5,504 nucleotides of DNA from Muribaculaceae bacterium. Its GTDB lineage: Bacteria > Bacteroidota > Bacteroidia > Bacteroidales > Muribaculaceae. Where the stretch lies: NCBI GenBank assembly GCA_021443235.1, contig JABUUJ010000039.1, positions 1 through 5,504 of the forward strand, in the 5' to 3' direction. Within the stretch, counting starts at the first letter, position 1. Each line of letters starts with the position of its first letter. Positions 1-5,504 of the stretch are shown here, piece by piece. Both the position numbers and the translations under genes were made by a program. Below the pieces are notes generated by a model. That model was not told the origin of the DNA. It searched no databases and saw only the letters and a list, made by a program, of their open reading frames with translations.

Positions 1-34
1 CCAGCGCTGCTAACAGTACACATTGTTTTTTCAT
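1..34 (-). CDS. 5' end of an exported protein gene, cut by the left window edge
   Basis: An ATG at 34-32 on the minus strand opens a frame reading MKKQCVLLAAL before the window ends. Two lysines followed by a hydrophobic run is the usual start of a Sec signal peptide, so the product is probably exported to the periplasm or outer membrane. A cysteine at residue 5 is too early to be a lipobox. No Shine-Dalgarno sequence precedes the ATG, which is normal in Bacteroidota. The gene has the same orientation as the SusC/SusD pair but lies beyond their terminator and a long leader, so it is probably transcribed separately. Genes in this position are often glycan-degrading enzymes or surface glycan-binding proteins of the same locus, but nothing visible identifies this one. 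The call rests on only 11 codons. Confidence 0.6.
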   Translation of the reverse strand, partial: MKKQCVLLAAL

Positions 35-37
35 ACG

Positions 38-49
38 CACAATTTTGTG
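38..49. repeat. Small palindrome just upstream of the left-edge start codon
   Basis: CACAA and TTGTG flank two bases, giving a 12-bp inverted repeat that ends 3 bases before the ATG at 34. In RNA it could form a weak 5-bp hairpin over the ribosome entry site, although a 2-base loop is too tight unless the stem opens by one pair. It could also be a half-operator, or chance in AT-rich DNA. Confidence 0.3.
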
Positions 50-59
50 AGTTGGTTAA

Positions 60-67
60 TAAATATA
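60..67 (-). promoter_or_regulatory. Weak candidate -7 box for the left-edge gene
   Basis: On the minus strand TATATTTA matches seven of the eight positions of the Bacteroidota sigma-ABfr -7 element TAnnTTTG; the final G is an A. It lies 25 bases upstream of the ATG. No TTG/TTTG -33 element is found 19-21 bases further upstream, so this is only a suggestion. A gene like this may instead depend on an activator or an ECF sigma factor. Confidence 0.2.
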
Positions 68-142
68 GTTTTAATTAGGTCGGTTTAGTCTTAATAGTAT
101 TCGCAATTTTTCTCCCCAATGACGCGTGGAAATCAATGCTTG

Positions 143-158
143 TTGCAAATTTGCAAAT
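143..158. repeat. 14-bp perfect palindrome inside an 8-bp tandem duplication
   Basis: TTGCAAATTTGCAA at 143-156 is a perfect palindrome. The same bases can be read as two adjacent copies of TTGCAAAT (143-150 and 151-158). Its centre is about 115 bp upstream of the left-edge ATG, a plausible operator position for a dimeric regulator of that gene. The AT-rich setting raises the chance of accidental symmetry, but a 14-bp perfect match is still noteworthy. Confidence 0.5.
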
Positions 159-160
159 TA

Positions 161-233
161 TTTTTGATTTGTGCAAGCTTTTTTTGCTTTTTTTACACAT
201 CCTATCACAAAAACCCGAAAAAATCATAAAAAA
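161..233. other. Phased A/T tracts, probable intrinsically curved DNA
   Basis: Runs of five to seven A or T are centred near 163, 182, 191, 211, 220.5 and 230.5. Neighbouring centres are separated by one or two multiples of about 9-10 bp, close to the helical repeat, which is the arrangement that bends DNA. The tracts are embedded in short duplications: GC followed by seven T occurs twice in tandem (177-185, 186-194), and AAAAAATCA occurs twice at a 10-bp step (218-226, 228-236). Curvature upstream of the left-edge gene could help polymerase or nucleoid-protein binding; that role is inferred. Confidence 0.5.
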
Positions 234-249
234 TCAGTCCAAATTACCC

Positions 250-332
250 CATTGTTTAACCCAAATAGTTCATTAGAATTTTGAAGTATTTTTGATTTTA
301 TGTCACTAATGAACTTTTTGGGTTTAACATTG
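250..332. repeat. Imperfect inverted repeat, 27-bp arms around a 29-nt centre
   Basis: Arms 250-276 and 306-332 pair at 24 of 27 positions. The core arms 254-276 and 306-328 pair at 21 of 23, and the core mismatches are T opposite T at 257/325 and 266/316. The centre (277-305) is AT-rich and holds a plus-strand TATTTTTG at 287-294. The structure could be a cruciform or RNA hairpin, a paired regulator site, or a recombinase target. It is far too small to be a transposon, and no gene lies inside it. Confidence 0.7.
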
Positions 333-347
333 ACGTTGACTTTGACC
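330..347. repeat. 6-bp tandem array, three copies
   Basis: TTGACG, TTGACT and TTGACC follow each other without gaps, so the unit is TTGACN. The array overlaps the outer end of the inverted repeat by three bases and is followed two bases later by a second array with a different unit. Noncoding; function unknown. Confidence 0.75.
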
Positions 348-349
348 TC

Positions 350-417
350 TCGTTACAATCGAAAAAATCGTTATAGTCGTTACCCTCGAAAATTCGAAAC
401 CTCGAAATCTCGAAAAA
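350..417. repeat. TCG-led tandem array that changes period from 9 bp to 8 bp
   Basis: TCG recurs at 350, 359, 368 and 377 (9-bp step), then at 386, 394, 402 and 410 (8-bp step). The 9-bp units begin TCGTTA or TCGAAA; all four 8-bp units begin TCGAAA. The change of period at 386 is clean, and the last unit runs directly into the next array at 418. Because 8 is not a multiple of 3 and the frame is not kept, this is not a coding repeat. Confidence 0.85.
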
Positions 418-462
418 ACCACGTTAAACCATGTTGAACAAAGTTGAACCACGTTAAACCAT
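418..462. repeat. 10-bp tandem array, four and a half copies
   Basis: Units start at 418, 428, 438, 448 and 458 (partial) and fit ACCAYGTTRA, the third copy being the most diverged (ACAAAGTTGA). The first and fourth copies are identical, producing an exact 16-bp direct repeat at 417-432 and 447-462. A 10-bp step puts every copy on the same face of the helix. The array ends where the hairpin and terminator region begins. Confidence 0.85.
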
Positions 463-487
463 TTTTTCTCGCCACGGCGAGAAAAAA
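462..487. repeat. Hairpin next to and overlapping the operon terminator
   Basis: Six T plus CTCGC (462-472) pair perfectly with GCGAG plus six A (477-487), an 11-bp stem with a 4-base loop. It has no U-run after the stem on either strand, so it is a poor terminator by itself. The base pairs at 482-487 use the same T-run that the susD terminator needs. It could protect the mRNA 3' end when transcripts read through, or act on the opposite strand. Confidence 0.65.
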
Positions 488-513
488 GGCGCTCCCCGTG
501 CGGAGAGCGCCTT
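482..513 (-). terminator. Rho-independent terminator of the SusC/SusD operon
   Basis: Read on the minus strand, AAGGCGCTC (513-505) pairs with GAGCGCCTT (494-486). The 9-bp stem is extended by two G-C pairs past a bulged A at 504, and closes on a 5-base loop. A run of six T follows at 487-482. This is a textbook intrinsic terminator, located 38 bases after the susD-like stop codon, and it marks the end of the transporter operon. Confidence 0.9.
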
Positions 514-551
514 AGCTATTTAGGTTTCAGGAAAGTCCTGTGAGTGTGAGA

Positions 552-2417
552 TTACTCCTGGTCGCTATCCCACCAGATGGGCACCTCATAGATGTCGTCT
601 TGCTTGTACCAAACCACAGCATTGCCCTTGCTGTCAACAGTGCGGGCTCCGGGAACCTTGGCACCGATGGCGTTCAGGTTAACCGAGTTGTAGTTCTGCT
701 CGTGCGAGCACTGAGCCCAGCGACGCCACTGCTTGTTGGGCAGGCGCTTAGCGCAATCGGCATCATAGTTGAAGTAGTCGGGAATACCCCATCCGAAGAA
801 GATGCTGGGGTTGAAGTCATAGCGACGCATGTCGTTCCACTCCTCAAGCGAGTGGATGAGGGCGATCTTCTTCTGCATAAGGATGTGACCCAGTGTGATG
901 TCGCCAGCGTTGCCAATACCTGTGTTGATGAAGTTCTCGATGCTGCTTGCAGGAATCGGAGTGAACGAGGGGCAGCTTCTGAGGTTGTTGTCCTCCTGGC
1001 ACCAGTTTTCCAGACGCACGTTCATCTGCTCCATGCTTGCCTTCACACCAGCCTTGTAGGCGTCGAATGCACCCTGCTTGTTGCCCTGCTTGAATAAAAC
1101 CTCAGCTTTGATGAAGCAAGCCTCGGCGTAGGTTGCGATGTAGGTGGGCGAAGAAACGCGAGTGTAGAACGATCCCGACTCACGAGCACCCTCATAACCC
1201 TTTTCGCGGTAGAAGATGATGCTGGGCTGACCATAGAAGCCCTTAGACTCGCTGGTCTCCTCCACATAGATGGTGTCGCCCAGGCGGTCGGCATTCTCGC
1301 TGTTGATATACCAGCCCTTGGCGGCACTCCATGCTGCGCGCAGGGGACCACCAGCGGCGTTGATACTGCTCTGCATGTCCACACCCTTACTGCGGCGCCA
1401 TCCGTCTTGCCACTTCAGGCCGTCGGCAGGGTTAGATTTGATTTTCTCGTTGTAGGCCCAAGGAATGAGCTTGTCGGCACGGGGGTCCTCAACACCGTAA
1501 CCACCAAAGTTGGTCACGTTGTCCTCAAGCATGCGAGTTGCCATGTAGCCGGAGTTCATACCGCACACCGAGTAGAGGGGGCAGTAGTCAACGGGCTCGT
1601 CCCAACCCAGCACGTCGTGAGTAGCGCCGTTATCGTCGGTGTGAACCACGATGGTGTTGTCGGCATTGCTCTGCATGGCCTTGCCGAGGCAGGCGAGGAT
1701 TTCGGTAGCGTCATACTTGCCTTCCGTGTAAGAGCCGGCAGCCTTCTTGTTGAGGTGGTTGAGCCAGCGGGCCTTGAGGAAGTAACCCAGCTTAATCCAC
1801 TTGCTCACGTCGCCGTTGTTCCAGAAGTCGCCTTGAGCCAGCGAGGGTTTAGTTGCGTCGATGGTGGGGTGGTCTTCAAGCAGGCTGATGCCATCTTCCA
1901 CGTTTGAAAGACAAGCCAAGAAGAGTTCCTTGCCGGTGTCGTAGGTGGGAGTAGCGCTACCCGAGGGGATATCGCTGAATGGCATCTCACCATAGAGGTC
2001 GGCCATGAGCATAGTTCCGTAAGCCTCGATAATCTTGGCTACGCCGGCATAGTGCCAGTTCTCGTCGGCAAGTGCCTTCTCATACATGTCGGGCACATTA
2101 CAGTAAGCGCCTACAAACCACCACTGGTAGGGAGTGGTAACGGGCGAAGTGGAGGGGCACCAGTACGACGAGTACCAGTAGGTACCGCCACCAAAGTTAC
2201 GTGTCCAGAAACCGCTCTGCATACTGGTACGCCAGTTAGCGAAAGCGTGTCCGCTGTTGGTATAGAATTCGATGTGTGCCAGGCGCAGCTCATAGGGAGT
2301 GCTCTCGGCCGAGGGGGTGTTGGGGTCGACATTGACATCAAGCCAGTCGTTGCACGATGTGAGTGACAGTGCTGCGGCACCCAAACCACACAGTATAATT
2401 GATTTTAATAATTTCAT
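552..2417 (-). CDS. SusD/RagB-like outer-membrane nutrient-binding lipoprotein
   Basis: This is a surface lipoprotein that caps the SusC-like barrel and captures its ligand, usually an oligosaccharide and in some relatives a peptide. The 621-aa frame runs from ATG to TAA. It starts with a lipoprotein signal peptide (KLLK, a hydrophobic stretch, lipobox LTSC with lipidated Cys22). The mature N-terminus carries the family-typical LDVNVDPNTPS (26-36). Further family segments are EAYGTMLMADLYGEMPFSDI (131-150), WIKLGYFLKARWLNHL (207-222), a helical TPR-like part (429-465), EEWNDMRRYDF (525-535) and a C-terminal PIWWD. Together these fit the SusD-like_2 branch. Residues 71-101 are very rich in Trp and Tyr and could line a sugar-binding surface. 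The mature chain has 11 cysteines besides Cys22, which seems high for the family. It lies 36 bp after the transporter gene and just before the terminator, so it is co-transcribed. The substrate cannot be told from the sequence. Confidence 0.93.
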   Translation of the reverse strand: MKLLKSIILCGLGAAALSLTSCNDWLDVNVDPNTPSAESTPYELRLAHIEFYTNSGHAFANWRTSMQSGFWTRNFGGGTYWYSSYWCPSTSPVTTPYQWWFVGAYCNVPDMYEKALADENWHYAGVAKIIEAYGTMLMADLYGEMPFSDIPSGSATPTYDTGKELFLACLSNVEDGISLLEDHPTIDATKPSLAQGDFWNNGDVSKWIKLGYFLKARWLNHLNKKAAGSYTEGKYDATEILACLGKAMQSNADNTIVVHTDDNGATHDVLGWDEPVDYCPLYSVCGMNSGYMATRMLEDNVTNFGGYGVEDPRADKLIPWAYNEKIKSNPADGLKWQDGWRRSKGVDMQSSINAAGGPLRAAWSAAKGWYINSENADRLGDTIYVEETSESKGFYGQPSIIFYREKGYEGARESGSFYTRVSSPTYIATYAEACFIKAEVLFKQGNKQGAFDAYKAGVKASMEQMNVRLENWCQEDNNLRSCPSFTPIPASSIENFINTGIGNAGDITLGHILMQKKIALIHSLEEWNDMRRYDFNPSIFFGWGIPDYFNYDADCAKRLPNKQWRRWAQCSHEQNYNSVNLNAIGAKVPGARTVDSKGNAVVWYKQDDIYEVPIWWDSDQE

Positions 2418-2453
2418 ATTATTGTTTGTTTTAATATGTTCAACAAGCTGTAA
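2418..2453 (-). other. Short AT-rich gap and translation leader of the SusD-like gene
   Basis: The gap is 36 bp between the transporter stop codon and the lipoprotein ATG. It contains no hairpin terminator and no purine-rich Shine-Dalgarno motif. The bases immediately before the ATG (AACAAACAATAAT) are A/T-rich, the pattern commonly seen at Bacteroidota starts. This supports one transcript for both genes and the ATG at 2417 as the start. Confidence 0.7.
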
Positions 2454-5400
2454 TTAGAATGTGAGGTTTACGCCCACCGAGAAGCTCTGAGTAGCGGGAA
2501 CACCGCAATAGTCGAAGCCTACCGAAGAAGAACCACCTACACCAGCACCCGAAGCCGCGCACTCGGGATCACCGTCATAGTTGGTGAAGAGTGCCAGGTT
2601 GTTGGCTGCTACAGTAACCGAAGCTCTCTTGATGACCTTAGTCTTGGCAAGAGCGGTCTTGGGGATTTCATAGCTCAGCGAGATAGTGCGCAGACGCAGG
2701 CTGTTAACCTTAGTGATCCAGTTGCTGGTCTCATAGTTGTAGGCGCCTGTGTAGTAGCTCTTGATGATGTTGTAACCGAGCACCTGCTTGCCGTTGAAGG
2801 TGTAAACCTTGGTGGGCTCCCAAGTGTTAGTCACAGCGTTGCCTTTGCTGTCAACGCCCTCGATGGTGAGAGCCTCCTGACGGAAGTCGCCCGAGAACTT
2901 GCTGACACCGGTCTGAGTCATCGCATACTTGGTTCCGTTGAATACGTCGCCACCTACGCGGAACTCCCACAGCATGTTGAACGAGAAGCCCTTATAGGTC
3001 AGTGTGTTGTTCCAGCCACCGGTGAATGTAGCCTCGCGGTTACCAACCTGGAAGGTGGTCTTGCTGGTATCCTTGGTGGGGAAGCCGTTGGCGTCGAGGA
3101 TGAGCTGGCCCTCTTTGTTGCGAGCCCACTTAGTACCTGCGATTGCCATGAAGTTGCCACCGCTGAAGGTAGCAGCCTGTGCGCCGCCATACTGAACGTC
3201 GGTAACATACATTACCTCCATGCCCTCGGGCAGACCGGTCATCGTACCACGGTTGCCAGCGCCATTGATGCTGGTCTCCCAAGTGAAGTCCTTAGTCTGG
3301 ATAGGCGTACCGCCCAGGCTCACCTCAAGACCCTTGTTGTGAACTGTACCAGCGTTGATAGAGCAGAAGATGTAACCAGTTGACTGGGGACCACGGGGCG
3401 AGAGAATCTGGTTCTCGCTGTCGTTCTTATACCAGCAGATGTCAAATTTCAAGCGGTTCTGGAGGAAGCGCATCTCGAGACCAAACTCCATCGACTTGCC
3501 CATCTCAGGCTTGATGAAGGGGTTACCACGAGTCCAGCTGTTACCCAGACCAACCTTGCCACCCAGGTAAGTACCAACGGGCCACAGGTAGGTAGCGGTC
3601 TCATAGGGGTTGGTGTCCTTACCAACCTTTGCCCATGAACCACGTATCTTACCAAATGAGAGCCACTCGGGACGAGCCTCGCCCATGAACTCGGTGAAGA
3701 CGATAGCGCCACTCACGCTGGGATAGAAGTAAGAGCGGTTGGCAATGGGAAGGGTTGAAGTCCAGTCGTTACGGCCGGTAACGGTGAGGAAGATGGTGTT
3801 GCGCCAGTCGGCACGGAACTCGCCGAATACCGAAACCATGCGCTTCATCGAGGTGCTCGACTCAAAACGCTTGTCGGCGTCGCTTACGTTGGCAAACGAG
3901 TAGAAGGGCGAAGCAAACTTGGTACCCATGCGGTAGTTGCTGATGCTCTTGGTGTAGTCGGTCGACGTACCGAGCATGAGGTTGAGGTTGAAGTCGCCAA
4001 ACTGCTTGTTGAAGTTGGTCATGAGGTTGGTCGAGAGGTAGCGGTAGCGCTTGTCGTTGTCGCTGAGCATACCTTGCTGCCACTCCTTCTTGCACACGCC
4101 GTTGGGAGCAACGAAGGTGCTGTTGTTCTGGGTGTAAGAGTCAACGCCCATGCGATAGTTGATAAACCACCAGTCGAAGATGTCGGCCTTAACATTGAAG
4201 CTGCCGGTGAAGCGCTCGGTGTTATCGGTCATCTTGTTCTTGTTTACAATCCAGTAGGGGTTGTCAACCTCGTCCCAGTTCTGCAGGTCGGGGAACTGTT
4301 TGTAGCGTGTGCCGTCCTCGTTGAGGTAGTGGCGCATGTCGTTGCTGGGAGCCCAGTTGTAAACCGAGTAGAGGGCACCAGTACCGCTTGAGCCGTAGAG
4401 GGCCGCACCGGTGAGTGTACGGGTAGTGCGGGCGTCGCTGTAAGCAACATTGGCACCGAAGGTGAAGATTTTGTACTTCTGCTCGCCGTTGAAGCGGAAG
4501 GTTGTCTTCTTGTAGCCAGTGTTGGGCACGATACCGTTCTGATCATAGAACGAGCCGCTCAGGTAGAAGTTACCGTTCTCGTTACCACCGCTTACGCTCA
4601 GGTTGGTGTCCCAAATGCCTCCGGTCTGGAAGAAGTTCTTGGCGTTGTCAAATGTGGTCATGTTGCCCATTTCCTCGCCCCACGAGCTGTAAGAGTTAAG
4701 GTCGCGGTAAACAGTTCCCTTGTAAGCACCTGTTTGGTCATACTGGTCTTCCATGTAACCACGCTTGAAGCTGGTTTGGGTCTTGGGAAGGTTCTTCACG
4801 CGAGAAGAGATGTACTTGGCGTTGAGGTTGATCTCAACCGAACCGTTCTTACCTTTCTTGGTGGTGATGAGCACAACACCGTTGGCAGCGCGCGAGCCGT
4901 AGAGTGCCGACGCGGCGGGGCCTTTGAGGATCGACATGTTCTCGATGTCCTCGGGGTTGATATCCATCACACGGTTTGAGGTGGTGGTCTGTGCCTTACC
5001 GGTACCGTCGAATGCTGTGTTACCCACAACGCTCGACGAGTTGTCGTAAATCACACCATCAACAACAAACAGAGGCTGGTTGTCGCGGTTCTCCGAGCCC
5101 GACGTACCACCACGCAGGATGATCTGTGCACCTGCACCGGCGGCACCCGACGACTGGGTGATGTTAACGCCGGCGATCTTACCCGAGAGTGAGTTGATCG
5201 CATTGGCGGTCTTGTTCTTCATAATTTCTTCCGACTTGATGTCGTCGATAGCATAACCAAGCGACTTGCGGTCTTTCTTGATACCGAGCGCGGTAACGAT
5301 TACCTCGTCGAGGGCGTTGCCACCGTCTTTCATGACTACGTCAACCGACGAGCCACTTACCTTTACCTCCATGGGCTTAGAGCCAATGTAGGTTACAACG

Positions 5401-5504
5401 AGAGTCGAACCCTGGGGAGCGTTGATGCTATACTTGCCGTCAACGTCGGTGGCAGTACCGCGGTTGGTACCCTTTACCATTACGGTAGCACCGATGAGGG
5501 GCTC
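2454..5504 (-). CDS. SusC/RagA-like TonB-dependent outer-membrane transporter, 5' end missing
   Basis: This is an outer-membrane beta-barrel that imports the ligand held by its SusD partner, with energy passed from TonB. The frame is open to the right edge: 1016 residues are visible, and EPLIGATV precedes the first in-frame Met (at 5480), so that Met is internal. Visible residues 1 to about 60 are a carboxypeptidase-regulatory-like domain (GATVMVKGT, then TDVDGKYSI). A Ton-box-like DEVIVTALG follows (66-74, bases 5309-5283). The plug domain has the SusC signatures LSGKIAGVNI, QIILRGGTSG, PLFVVDGVIYD (to about 154) and DINPEDIENMSILKGPAA with ALYGSRAANGVVLITTKKGK (181-219). The rest is the barrel, ending in ATQSFSVGVNLTF with the terminal Phe expected of a BAM signal. 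Family members are about 1000-1100 aa, so only the signal peptide and the first part of the N-terminal domain are missing. No frameshift or internal stop is seen. Its promoter and any regulator lie beyond the window. Confidence 0.95.
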   Translation of the reverse strand, partial: EPLIGATVMVKGTNRGTATDVDGKYSINAPQGSTLVVTYIGSKPMEVKVSGSSVDVVMKDGGNALDEVIVTALGIKKDRKSLGYAIDDIKSEEIMKNKTANAINSLSGKIAGVNITQSSGAAGAGAQIILRGGTSGSENRDNQPLFVVDGVIYDNSSSVVGNTAFDGTGKAQTTTSNRVMDINPEDIENMSILKGPAASALYGSRAANGVVLITTKKGKNGSVEINLNAKYISSRVKNLPKTQTSFKRGYMEDQYDQTGAYKGTVYRDLNSYSSWGEEMGNMTTFDNAKNFFQTGGIWDTNLSVSGGNENGNFYLSGSFYDQNGIVPNTGYKKTTFRFNGEQKYKIFTFGANVAYSDARTTRTLTGAALYGSSGTGALYSVYNWAPSNDMRHYLNEDGTRYKQFPDLQNWDEVDNPYWIVNKNKMTDNTERFTGSFNVKADIFDWWFINYRMGVDSYTQNNSTFVAPNGVCKKEWQQGMLSDNDKRYRYLSTNLMTNFNKQFGDFNLNLMLGTSTDYTKSISNYRMGTKFASPFYSFANVSDADKRFESSTSMKRMVSVFGEFRADWRNTIFLTVTGRNDWTSTLPIANRSYFYPSVSGAIVFTEFMGEARPEWLSFGKIRGSWAKVGKDTNPYETATYLWPVGTYLGGKVGLGNSWTRGNPFIKPEMGKSMEFGLEMRFLQNRLKFDICWYKNDSENQILSPRGPQSTGYIFCSINAGTVHNKGLEVSLGGTPIQTKDFTWETSINGAGNRGTMTGLPEGMEVMYVTDVQYGGAQAATFSGGNFMAIAGTKWARNKEGQLILDANGFPTKDTSKTTFQVGNREATFTGGWNNTLTYKGFSFNMLWEFRVGGDVFNGTKYAMTQTGVSKFSGDFRQEALTIEGVDSKGNAVTNTWEPTKVYTFNGKQVLGYNIIKSYYTGAYNYETSNWITKVNSLRLRTISLSYEIPKTALAKTKVIKRASVTVAANNLALFTNYDGDPECAASGAGVGGSSSVGFDYCGVPATQSFSVGVNLTF

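Larger units (their letters stand above)
35..551. other. Long AT-rich noncoding stretch between SusD-like gene and left-edge gene
   Basis: No plausible gene lies here: both strands are broken by frequent stops, and the repeat periods of 8 and 10 bp do not preserve a reading frame. From right to left it holds the 3' end and terminator of the SusC/SusD operon (about 551-482), a second hairpin (462-487), a run of short tandem arrays (330-462), an imperfect inverted repeat (250-332), phased A/T tracts (161-233), a 14-bp palindrome (143-156) and the leader of the left-edge gene (35-120). No exact minus-strand match to the Bacteroidota -7 box TAnnTTTG was found. Several near misses (TAATTTG in minus-strand reading, near 152-160 and 240-247) have the wrong internal spacing. 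Confidence 0.8.

Noticed and set aside
287..294. Plus-strand promoter with -7 box TATTTTTG
   Set aside because: There is no TTG element 19-21 bases upstream and no plus-strand gene downstream. It is kept only as a detail of the inverted-repeat finding.
250..332. Terminal repeats of a miniature transposon
   Set aside because: The centre is only 29 nt, there is no clear target-site duplication at the ends, and no transposase is present.
330..462. CRISPR array
   Set aside because: Units are 6-10 bp and directly adjacent; there are no spacers of constant length and no repeats of 23-47 bp.
528..540. Small hairpin CAGGA / TCCTG just after the SusD-like stop codon
   Set aside because: A 5-bp stem with a 3-base loop and no T-run is too weak to be a terminator beside the strong one at 482-513.
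540..1097. Plus-strand open frame of 185 codons opposite the SusD-like gene
   Set aside because: It lies antisense to a well-recognised gene, its product is low-complexity Val/Leu-rich with no recognisable family, and its start is in the operon's 3' region. The other plus-strand and off-frame open frames within 552-5480 are rejected for the same reason: they are shadows of the two real genes.
5478..5480. ATG as start of the SusC-like gene
   Set aside because: The frame stays open to the window edge, and the eight residues before this Met (EPLIGATV) belong to the conserved N-terminal regulatory-like domain, so the true start is further right.

Overview
The window looks like a chromosomal fragment of a Bacteroidales-type member of the Bacteroidota. 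It carries a SusC-like TonB-dependent transporter followed directly by a SusD-like lipoprotein, a gene pair typical of that phylum. The translation starts lack a strong Shine-Dalgarno sequence, and the leaders are A/T-rich. The genes are moderately GC-rich while the intergenic DNA is strongly AT-rich. I cannot fix the family from this alone; a gut lineage such as Muribaculaceae or a Prevotella relative is a guess.

Everything coding is on the minus strand, so the biological order runs from right to left. (1) 5504-2454: a SusC/RagA-like outer-membrane transporter. It is open at the right edge, so its signal peptide and the first part of its N-terminal domain are outside the window. (2) 2453-2418: a 36-bp AT-rich gap. 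(3) 2417-552: a complete SusD/RagB-like lipoprotein of 621 aa, best matched to the SusD-like_2 type. (4) 513-482: a strong rho-independent terminator that closes the operon, next to a second, overlapping hairpin. (5) 465-35: about 430 bp without a gene. (6) 34-1: the first 11 codons of another minus-strand gene with a signal-peptide-like start, cut by the left edge.

The SusC barrel and the SusD lid are expected to form one nutrient-import complex in the outer membrane. SusD captures an oligosaccharide (or peptide), and SusC imports it with energy from TonB. No enzyme or regulator is visible, so the substrate cannot be named. The gene at the left edge has its own transcription unit, because a terminator and a long leader separate it from susD.

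The coding part is ordinary for the phylum. The unusual part is the noncoding stretch at about 140-465. It contains a chain of different short tandem arrays placed end to end (units of 6, 9, 8 and 10 bp, plus smaller duplications), a 27-bp-arm imperfect inverted repeat around a 29-nt centre, A/T tracts spaced at about one helical turn, and a perfect 14-bp palindrome. None of it is explained by the genes. I see no CRISPR, tRNA, rRNA, insertion sequence or phage gene.
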